Below the pieces are notes generated by a model. It did no database searches and was not told where the DNA came from. It saw nothing but the letters and a program-made list of their open reading frames with translations. From assembly GCF_003597395.2 (NCBI RefSeq), contig NC_133773.1, positions 142,231,818-142,295,817 on the forward strand: DNA of 64,000 nucleotides. The letters run 5' to 3'. The translations under genes and the position numbers were made by a program. Below are positions 35,111-44,054 of this stretch, piece by piece; position 1 is the stretch's first letter, and every line of letters begins with the position of its first letter. The stretch comes from Chelonoidis abingdonii. Lineage: Eukaryota; Chordata; Testudines; Testudinidae.

Positions 35111-35489
35111 CCCCATGCCCCACAGGAGCAATACTTTATAGCTGACTACACCTATGAATGGTTTGTCTCAGGTAAACACCTTGACTTCCCAGGGGGCATA
35201 GTGAAGAGAACACAACCTACAAGCGGATGTCTAGGAAGCTGGCATAACCTCCTTCTATTCCAGTACCAAGCTGGTTTGAATTGATGTGACTAGGCTGCCA
35301 GTGTCTAGTTAGAAAGACAAATAAAATATTTTAAAGGGCACTGAAGTCAAGGATGCTCAGCCTTACCCAGCTGATTTTTTTTCTGGGTTCTCACTGTGCA
35401 ACTCTTAACTGGAGAGCTAAAAATATTTGGGGGATAATGGAGGAAAAAGCTTCAGCTGAATTGGTGCCCATGTGCTGATGAGAACGTGT

Positions 35490-35705
35490 TGTTCAGGGAT
35501 TAGATCTGGGGACTGGGAGCCAAGTCTTCTGGATTCTTTTCCCAGCTTTGCCACAGATTTGTTGCAGGACTAGGCACTTGGCTCTCTGTGCCTTCTTATC
35601 CCAATTTTGCAGTTGGGGTAAATCTGGGGGTTGATGCGAGATCCATTAACTTCGGTAATAGCTTTGAGATCCTTGGACTGTAAAGTGCTATATTGGTTAT
35701 TGCTC
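35490..35705 (+). repeat. MIR-like CORE-SINE
   Basis: GGGAGCCAAGTCTTCTGGAT, CACAGATTTGTTGCAGGACT and a terminal AAGTGCTATATTGGTTATTG. Confidence 0.55.
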
Positions 35706-36259
35706 TTCCTAGTTTTGTGAGAACAGCGCTCTGGTGCAGCATGGCTTTGTCGAGGCACTCTCTCTTTTACTGTCAAGCACTGTCACAGTTACTGGGAAAG
35801 GATTTTAGCTCAGTACAGTTCTGAAGCTTTTAAAGGGCTTTTAGTCTGGGTGTTTCATTTACTTCTCTGGGAGGGCGGGCACCGAAATTTAACATCTGGG
35901 AAATAGGAAGATTTTTTTCCCTCCACATGCCAGAATTGTTGGGTTTTTATGTTTGTTTGTTTTTGTTCTTTAAGTTCAAACAAGAGTAAAAAATAATTGA
36001 TTGAATCCCCACCGCACCACAGAGGCTGTAGGAGGAGTTTCAGGTTCTTGGGTTCTCTGGCAAATACCTAGCCTTCCATCACCTTACACTGCTGGGGACG
36101 GGAAATGCCTGTTTGCATTCTGATGTTCACAGGAGTGGTCGTCATACAAGTTCTTTTTTTCACACTGTCAATAACAGGTATTGAGCAGAATTTCTAGAAT
36201 GGGAGTTCAGCGCCTCCCTTCCCGTATTTAAAGAGGTTTGGCTGAGAGTGGCAGTTGTA

Positions 36260-36420
36260 AAAGGAGCTGGCAGTCGTCAGGACTCCTGGCTTCTAGTGCT
36301 GACTCGATGCATTTTACTGGTCAGTTAATCTCTGTCTGTCCCCTGTAAAAGGGGGACAAAAATACGATGTGTTCCAATCCTGCCAAGTTGCAATGTGCTG
36401 TAGGTGCAAGTTGTTAATAT
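36260..36420 (+). repeat. MIR-like CORE-SINE, decayed
   Basis: GTCGTCAGGACTCCTGGCTT, CAGTTAATCTCTGTCTGTCC and CCTGTAAAAGGGGGACAAAA fit the MIR order. Confidence 0.5.
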
Positions 36421-36689
36421 GTTCTTGAAGTCAGGGCTTCAAAAAACCTGTTTCCCACAGGGGAGGGAGAAGTTTCCTCTGGCAAGTGAAGAGACCTGCG
36501 TAATGCAGCACTTTTTTAAAGGAGTTTTAACCCTTTTGGTTGTGAAGAATTTTTTTCCAAATGTGAGTGGAAAAGTGCACTGATGCAGTGTCCCCTGAGC
36601 CTGCAGCCCTGTCTGCTGCTCAGATCTTTGCCAACTGCTTCAGAGTGAAATTAACACCACTCTGGTCACTTTCAGTGCTGCTGTACAGA

Positions 36690-38215
36690 ACATACATAAG
36701 AACAGCCATATTGGATCAGACGAAAGGTCCATCAAGCCCAGTATCCAGTCCTCTGACAGTGGCCAATGGCAGGTGCCCCAAAGGGAATGAACAGACAGAT
36801 TATCATCAAGTGATCCATCCCCTGTCGCTCAATCCCAGCTTTGGCAACCAGAGGCTGGGGACACCATTCCTGCCCATCCTGGCTAATAGCCGCTGATGGA
36901 CCTCTCTTCCATGAATCTACCTAGCTCCCTAATGAACCCCATTATAGTATTGGCCTTCACAACACCCTCTGACAAGGAGTTCCAGAGGTTGACTGTGCGT
37001 TGTGTGAAAAAATACTTTCTTGTGTTTGTGTTAAACTACTACCTATTAATTTCATTTGGTGACCCCTAGTTTCTATATTATGAGAAGGAGTAAATAACAC
37101 TTTCTTATTTACTTTCTCTATACCACTCATGATTTTACAGACCTCTATCATATCGCCCCTTAGTCGCCTCTTTTCCTAGCTGAAAAGTCCCAGTCTTATT
37201 AATCTCTCCTCATACAGAAGCCGTTCTATACCCCTAATCATTTTTCTTGCCCTTTTCACATTTTCTTCTTTACGACAGTTTCAACAAATTTGCCAGATAC
37301 TGAAATGAGGCTTACTGGCCTGTAGTTGCCAGGGTCACTTCTGGAGCCCTTTTTAAAAATTGGCATCACATTAGGTATTGTCCAGTTGTTTGGTACAGAA
37401 TCTGATTTAAATGATAGGTTACAGATGACAGTTAGTAGTCCTGCAGTTTCACATTTGAGTTCCTTCAGAACTTTTGGGTGATACCATCAGGTCCTGGAGA
37501 CTTATTACTGTTTAGTTTATCAATTTGTTCCAAAACCATCTCTAATGACACCTCAATTTGGGACAATTCCTCAGATCTGTCACCCAAAAAGAATGGCTGA
37601 GGTTTGGGAATCTCCCTCACATCCTCAACAGTGAAGACTGATGCAAAGAATTCATTATGTTTTTCCGCAATGGTGTTATCTTTGAGTACTCCTGTGGCAT
37701 CTCAATCGTCCAGCGGGCCCGCTGGTTGTTTAGCAGGCCTCCTGCTTCTGATGTATTTAAAAAAAAATTTGCTATTACTTTTGGAGTCTTTGGCTAGCTG
37801 TTCTTCTTCAGATTCTTTTTTGGTCTTTCTAATTATATTTTTATACATCATTTGCCAGAGTTTATGCTCTTTTGTATTTTCCTCATTAGGATTTATCTTC
37901 CACTTTTTAAAGGATGCCTTTTTGCCTCTCATTGCTGCTTTTACTTTGTTGTTTAGCCACAGTGGCTCTTTTTTGGTTCTCTTACTATGTTTTTTAATAG
38001 GTCTATACATTTAAATTGAGCCTCTGTTATGGTGTCGTTAAAAAGTTTCTACGCAGCTTGCAGGGATTTTACTTTTGGCACTGTACCTTTTAATTTCTTT
38101 TGCACTTCCTCATTTTTGTGTAGTTCCCTTTCTGAAATTAAATGCTACAGTGTTGGGCCTCTGTGGAGTTTTCCGTGCCACAGGGAAGTTCATAATATAA
38201 TTAAATTTGTCAGTA
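36690..38215 (-). mobile_element. CR1 LINE, long copy (3' tail, RT start, linker)
   Basis: The minus-strand tail is complete at 36690-36900 (reverse complement of the tail at 16.2-16.4 kb) and continues through 37260. RT N-terminal sequence follows at 37262-37650 (repeating the region seen at 34.6-35.05 kb, with a 1-bp frame change). The 102-codon frame 37702-38010 (WLNNKVKAAMRGKKASFKKW, then a K/E-rich stretch) is the CR1 endonuclease-RT linker. The join near 37261 skips the rest of RT, so this copy is internally deleted too. It is then interrupted by a Tigger-like MITE. Confidence 0.85.
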
Positions 38216-38405
38216 CAGACGCTCCCTGAGTTACACAAACCTGACTTAACACAAATTTGCACTTATGGAAAAAGTTCCGTAAGCTGGAAAGTTGTTGTGG
38301 GGTTTTTTTTGCGTAATGGTCGGGGATATGTTCCTGACTTACGCAAAATTCAAGTTACTCAAGGTGTTCCAGAACGGAACGCTTGCGTAAGTCGGGGAGC
38401 GTCCA
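38216..38405. mobile_element. Tigger-like MITE inserted in CR1
   Basis: The element begins CAGACGCTCCCTGAGTTAC and ends GTAAGTCGGGGAGCGTCCA; these are inverted repeats with four mismatches in 19. A TA dinucleotide flanks each side (38214-38215 and 38406-38407), the TcMar target duplication. CR1 sequence continues on both sides (...TTTGTCAG | TTACCAAGCAGACCAGC...). Confidence 0.85.
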
Positions 38406-38810
38406 TATTACCAAGCAGACCAGCTGTATTCATCTCTTGGACCTGATCCTGTGCTCCACCTAGAACTAAATCAAGAATTGACTCTTCTCTAGTTGAAATC
38501 CCCCGTTGTTATTATTGAGGTTTTTTATTTTAATAGCCTCTCTAATCTCTCTGAGCATTTCAGAGTCACTAACACGATCCTGGTCAGGTGGTCTGTAATA
38601 TAGCCCTACTGCTATATTCTTGTTTTTCAAGCATGAAATTACTATCCATAGAGATTCTATAGTACAATTTAGTTCATTTAAGATTTTTACTTCATTTGAT
38701 TCTACGCTGGTAGGCAGAAGCCATGCTCTCAAGAATCGTGTCAGTTTCATGCAGCTGGTGGAGCTGGGTGTAGCAGTGGAGGTAGGCATGGGAACTGATC
38801 ACAGTGGTAG
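38406..38810 (-). mobile_element. CR1 LINE, endonuclease part (continues 36690-38215)
   Basis: The minus strand encodes IESLWIVISCLKNKNIAVGL and YYRPPDQDRVSDSEMLREIR, the apurinic-type endonuclease block of CR1 ORF2 (the VGLYYRPP motif). Frame is lost near both ends. Confidence 0.8.
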
Positions 38811-38994
38811 ACCTTCCGAATAATGAAGACAGGAGATGGGGGTAGAGTAGTGTAGCCCTAGAAGGGGTCACTTCTCCTTTTCAGCATCCAGAACTTAATA
38901 TGAAAGCGCCTCCAAGCAGTGTCTATGGATAGCACTGTAGCAGAAAATTCAACTCCCACTCAATACTTCAGAACTCTCTACAAACATTTATCTA

Positions 38995-39175
38995 CTAGTC
39001 CCCAGCAGCCCTGTGGGATAGGCAAGTATTATCACAATGTTACACATGGGAAATATGGGGCACAGAGTGGCTAAGTGACACTGACAAGATCCCAGGGGTT
39101 GCTGGTGTCAGAGCTTGGGTTAGAACTTGGGCATTCCTGGCTCCCAGCTCTTTGATCAGACCTCTGCCTGCACAG
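38995..39175 (-). repeat. MIR-like CORE-SINE, reverse orientation
   Basis: CCCTGTGGGATAGGCAAGTA, GGGCACAGAGTGGCTAAGTG and AGAGCTTGGGTTAGAACTTG. Confidence 0.7.
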
Positions 39176-40724
39176 CGCTCCGTTATGCATGGGCCATACT
39201 CAAACTCCCAGCCAGGGCTACTCTTCTGACAGGAGAGGGAAGTAGGGGACTAGCTGCCAGCGAGGGAGAGAAATGGAATGTATGTGGGAGAGGTGAGGAG
39301 ACTGACAAAAGTGAAAGCAAGGTCAAGTCAGTTAAACTCCTCCAGATGTAAAAGCGGTGGAGACAATCAGTGGAAATGCTGTGCATCAGAGGCGTGGTGC
39401 CAGAGAAATCAGAAACCGGGAATGTTGGGTGTCAGGCTCTGCAAAGCCGGCAGGGTGGGAGTGTAGCTCTGATCCTAATACATCAAAGATCACTGATGTT
39501 TTCAGGACCGCTCCTTGACCTCAGACAGTGAACAAAGGTGATTTTTATTTTCAATTAAAGGCAGTGCAGAGCGCACACGCCCCCTAGTGTAAAGTTCCTT
39601 TATTTCAGAGGAGTAAAACAAGCAGGAATTCTGCTTTCCGGAGGATTTCTAAAGACTGTGACCAGCCTCTTGGGCCACAGCTAAAAATGCTGTTCTAAAG
39701 TGGATCCTTTCACAGCTATATAGCTGAGAGCTGGAAGGATGCCCTGGTTGCTGGGGACAGTTCATACTCTTATTTTCAGGGTGGGAAGGATTTTGGCATT
39801 AGCGCTAAAATCTGGTGTGGCCAGGCGTACAGTTACTAGGTCAGGAGGCTGAGCAGTGGCTGGCAGATCCTTCTCAGAAGGGCATACATGGATATGCTTC
39901 CAGTAGCTCCTGTTCTTCCAGCAGAAATCTAGTTCTCGCAATCCACAGGGAAAAATGTACAGGCCTTTGTAGCTAAGGACAGAGGGCTGCACACTTTGCT
40001 GCTCATGTTGACTGAGCTCTGTGCCTTGTTCAACCTTTTAAGTGCAAATGTAGGTCGGGGTGGAGGTGGGGCTGGCCAGAGTGTGAGGGGCCTGGCTGGA
40101 GATTGGGGCCAAGAGCCCAGGAGGGCAGGATAGCTGCATGGGGAGCGGGTAAGGGTCTATTTGGAGCCATCTGGCTGGAATGGGGAGAAGGGCTTTGTGT
40201 GGGTATACAGCTCAGCCTACATTCTAGTAAGCTGCTGCCTGTGATGTATAGATAGCAGCAAGAGGGTGCCAGAGAGCTTCCTCTGCTGGCATCTCAAAAT
40301 GGGCAGTTTATGGGTTAATTTCAGGCTCTTTTAGTTTCTACCGAAATGAGCAGGGCTCTGCCTGGCACTCCCTTGAATGTTCTCCGACGTTGTACCATTG
40401 CTCAGAAACGGGTTTTCGGAAGTTGTCATGTTACAGATGTACAAATGGAGAAATGCCATCAAGGTCAGTGTAGGGCCTCGCTTTGCTTGGCCAAAAATAC
40501 TGAAACCAATTCAGAGCTAGCACTGCAGGTGCAATGCTGCGTACCCTGGGCCAGGGATTGCTGGTGTATTTAGCCATGGAGCGTTGTAGAGCTGGAAGGT
40601 CAAGAGAAAAATCCAGATATGCTTTACAACTCCCTGAGCGAAGGTGGATTGGAGGCAGGAATTGCAGCACTAGAGGCGATTAAACAAACATGACAGTGGC
40701 TCTGTGGGATGAGGGGATGGGCTT

Positions 40725-41060
40725 ATGGTTAAAGCCATGGCCCCAGAACTCTGGAGAGCTGGGTTCTCTTCCTGGCCTTTCCACAGACTTTCTGTGGGAT
40801 ATCCCTGGGTCTCCACCACTTGGTTCCTTGTGGGGTCACTTACTCTGTGCCACGGGGAGGTAAAATGGTCCCAAATCCAAATTCTCTGCTCACACCCTGG
40901 TGGTTTTACATTTGCTGTGCACAGATGTGAATGGCAACACAAGGTGCCAGGCAGTGGGGAATTTGGGTCATCTGTCTGAGTTTCCCGTCTGTGAAGCAGG
41001 GGTGATGATAGGCGTTTGCATGTTTCAGTACCGAGTGCCACTGAAAGGCTTCTGAATACT
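40725..41060 (+). repeat. MIR-like CORE-SINE
   Basis: TATGGTTAAAGCCATGGCCC (box A area), GAGAGCTGGGTTCTCTTCCT, and later TCATCTGTCTGAGTTTCCCG with CTGTGAAGCAGGGGTGATGA. There is an insertion in the middle. Confidence 0.55.
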
Positions 41061-41865
41061 TCAATAAAATGGCTCTATCATGTAATGCCATTGTCTTCCA
41101 TGGAATTACACAGAGATAGTCATTATATGCTTCCTGTAGCAGCACTCTGTCTTCCACCGAAGGACAATTAATGCTCGGTCTGTGAACGATGGTTGCAGTG
41201 GACCCTGGAAGAATGTGCCCGAAGTTTGGTTTGTATCAAGTTTATGTTGGGCCACATTCATCAATCTTAGTGAAGGTTCACGGGCTGGGACTGCCTTATG
41301 GTTTGGGGCACAAACCACATGTATGAAATTTAGAGGCTTTATCTGTCCCAGTGAGTCCTTCATTTCATTTTAAAAAAACTGGTCTTGATTTTCAACTCTG
41401 CACCTGGATAGCTTTCTTTTCTGTCATGTTAAAAAATAAGTAATTTGCGGGGAGGTTGCTTATAGCGGAAAGCTCATCTCAGTTTCACCAGAACTGCATT
41501 TCTTTGACTGCTTTAGTTGTCTAGTGTGGATCTTAGTTGGAGCTGCTGTTAAGAGGAGGAACAGATGGATCCTTTCCTCCATCAACAGAATGGATGGGGC
41601 CGTGTAAAAACAAATTCTTGTTACACTCCTGTTCCAGGGACACAGACAACTTGAAATCCAGTCCACTATGCAAAAGTAACATCATTTCAGGCACTGCATT
41701 TTCCCCCCAAACTCCACCCTTTGCCTCAAAATGACATTTTTTTCCCTTTTTTTTTAAAAAAAAAACGTAGCGGGTGTTTCTCTTCTAGTCATTGTAGGAC
41801 AAATCCACAAACAGCAGGTGAAACTGACTAGCCAGAAGCTAAAATGAGTCAAACACAAAGTAAAT

Positions 41866-41882
41866 GGTGTGTGTGTGTGTAT
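41866..41882. repeat. (GT)n microsatellite
   Basis: About eight GT units directly before ATTTTTTCAG. Simple sequence. Confidence 0.7.
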
Positions 41883-41924
41883 TTTTTCAGTCTAAGTGGT
41901 GTGAGATATGTAACAATAATATCC

Positions 41925-42025
41925 CCCAAAAATCCAGAGATGGTTTGTTTGAGTTGGGATTGGTCCTGCTTTGAGCAGGGGAGTTGGACTAGATGACTTT
42001 CCAACCCTAATATTCTATGATCCTT
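41925..42025 (+). mobile_element. CR1 LINE 3' end
   Basis: GGGATTGGTCCTGCTTTGAG, CAGGGGAGTTGGACTAGATG, then CCAACCCTAATATTCTATGA. Classic CR1 tail, strongly 5'-truncated. Confidence 0.85.
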
Positions 42026-42884
42026 TAAGTTGTCTTTGCTGTGTTCCCCACAAAGCAGCTCTGCTGAGGTTTTTGAGGCCAGCCTTTTGGCCTTTGCTGC
42101 AGCTTTCCCCATTCCATCTAAACTCTTACATTCAGCTCTGGTTTTGAAAACCTGCATCCATGCTGTTTGTTTCCTACTCTGGAAATCTACCAGCGTATCT
42201 TGCACAGCCTGGCTTTGGGCAACAACCTGGCAGTACCATATCAGCCTAGAGGCATGCAATGACTGAAATTTACTAAGGAAGCGAGCTCAGTTTACAGCCT
42301 TCATGGAGAAGTTTATAAATCACAAAAAAGGGAGCAGGGGAGGAGAATTTCGATGGGAAATTTATTTTAAAATACCTTGATGGCACGAGAAGTCAGGTGG
42401 TTCCTATAAGCTCCAGTGAGGTTACACAGCCTCATGTTCTTATGTAAACTGTCTCTGTGAGAGAAGGCTGAAGGGGAAGGGGAAGAGAAGATGCTTTTTA
42501 CATTTCCTCCTAGCTGAACTTGACCTACACACAGAGACACACTGGCTTAGTGGCTGCTGCGACTAGTGAGGGCCCAACCACCCCTCTGCCTGCTGTTGGG
42601 ACAGGGGTGGATCTTTGCAGGGGCCAGAGGGCAATAATCCCACTGATTGGCTGTAGGGCATATGATCTGAAGTCTGGGGCAGGGAAGATGCCACCAGAGT
42701 GTGTTACCTCCCTGTTCTAACAGCTCAGAGTCTGGAGCTGCTGGAAGGGCGCTGCCCCCAGGTGCTGCTGGAAATGGGGGGCTGTTGGGATAAATGTGCC
42801 CCCAAAGCACTAGCCTCTAGGGGGTATGGGGCAAGGGATTCAGCTATCCCTTGTGGTTCTCACTGCTGAGTCTTGCAGGAAAAT

Positions 42885-42990
42885 GTGTGAGGGGAAGGAT
42901 TGTCTTGTGGTTGAAATACTGGCTGGGAGTGGGAATTCCTGGCTGCACCAGGGACTTCCGTGTGACCTCATGCAAATTTAAGTTCTGTGT
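42885..42990 (+). repeat. MIR-like CORE-SINE fragment
   Basis: TTGTCTTGTGGTTGAAATAC, GGAATTCCTGGCTGCACCAG and GTGTGACCTCATGCAAATTT fit the tRNA-like half and core. Confidence 0.5.
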
Positions 42991-43214
42991 CTCAGCCCAA
43001 GGTTAATCCTGCTGCCAGGGCCTCATGCGGCTCCACTCCAGAGGTTTGTGAAATGAGTTGACTTGAGCTGGCAACGCTCCATAAAGGAGGAGGATGATAG
43101 TCTCTGACCTATTGTAAAGATGGGGAAGGATCTGCATCTCCATTGGTACAGCCAGGGAAACTGAGCCGCGGGGGGGTTAATGGCCTGTTTCTTGGTGGTG
43201 CTGAGATCCCTGTA

Positions 43215-43375
43215 GCTTCCTGTTGAGTGGGACAAGGGATAGCTCAGCGCCTCGGAGGCGTGGAATGGGAGTGGCTTGCCCAAAGATCACACAGGGAACC
43301 AGCAGCAGAGGTAGGAACAGAACCCGGGTCTCCTGACTCCCAGCCCAGTGCCCTGGCCACATGCTGCCCCCTGCT
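43215..43375 (-). repeat. MIR-like CORE-SINE, reverse orientation
   Basis: GGCTTGCCCAAAGATCACAC, GGTAGGAACAGAACCCGGGT and CTCCTGACTCCCAGCCCAGT, then CCCTGGCCACATGCTGCC (reversed box A side). Confidence 0.7.
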
Positions 43376-43964
43376 GTTCATCATCTGTTTTCTCTTTAGC
43401 TATAACGGCAGTTCCTGTGCTGACTTCAGTATTCAGGGGGTTCTGTGGGAGGAGGGGAAAGGGAGGATTTTGAGAGCCTGTCTCTGCTGACCTGATGTGA
43501 AACCAAGCAAATGACCAGACTCTGGAGTAAGTTACTATGGGCTTGGGCTCGCAGGCCTGACTCACGTGAGTCAGTCTTACTCATTCCAGGAGTCGTCCTG
43601 AATTCAGTGGGATGACTTAGGTGAGAAAGGGACTTGGAAAATTGGCATCCAATACAAGTTATCAATCAGTGAACAGGGAGTTTGGGCCACAGGCGTTGGA
43701 TTGGGGCCCCTCTCCAGTTCTGCATTCCTCTAAGGTCATTAGTTACCCACCCACACCCTGTGGTTCAGAGCTTTAGGAATTCTGTATGTTGTAAAGAAAC
43801 GGGGCAGAGGGTGGTTACGAGAGCTGCCTTGAAACAAGGGTTTCCCTGTCCTTCATACCAGCGCATGCACTATCCATGCATCTCTGTCTTAATCATTGCT
43901 CTGCTTAACAGGAAGGAATGTGTGATCCCTGCAGCACTGCACAGCTTTGACCATAAGTGTTTGT

Positions 43965-43992
43965 GGGGTGGGGTGGAGTGGGTGGGGTAGGG
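43965..43992 (+). promoter_or_regulatory. G-run block upstream of the cassette-exon acceptor
   Basis: Five G-runs in 28 nt (GGGG, GGGG, GGG, GGGG, GGG at 43965, 43970, 43980, 43984 and 43990), separated by loops of 1-6 nt. It fits a G-quadruplex pattern on the RNA-sense strand and lies 62-90 nt before the exon. A branch-point-like TATTAAC occurs at 44018-44024, 31 nt (from its A) before the acceptor. G-runs of this sort bind hnRNP H/F and can change exon inclusion; this is inference for this gene. Confidence 0.5.
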
Positions 43993-44054
43993 TGAATATA
44001 CTTAAGCGCTGTCATAGTATTAACCAGGAGGACTATTTTGTCTTCCCTCCACAG

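Larger units (their letters stand above)
25366..44054 (+). other. RAB11FIP5: RAB11FIP5 intron 3 (18.7 kb), before the large cassette exon
   Basis: Runs from the exon 3 donor GTCAGT to the acceptor TTGTCTTCCCTCCACAG. It is rich in mobile elements: two long CR1 copies, a PLE end, a CryI SINE, Tigger-like and hAT MITEs and several MIR-like SINEs. It also carries a CpG-rich block at 29.8-30.5 kb and G-runs just before the acceptor. No host exon was recognised between 25366 and 44054. Stretches such as 26100-27320, 28800-29570, 30500-31080 and 39200-40700 show no gene. Confidence 0.85.

Noticed and set aside
44038..44054. Open frame beginning 17 bases before the large exon as an independent single-exon gene
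   Set aside because: The frame starts in the pyrimidine tract. There is no promoter or Kozak support. Phases match exon 3 and exon 4 exactly, so it is a cassette exon. An independent intronless transcript cannot be fully excluded without RNA data.
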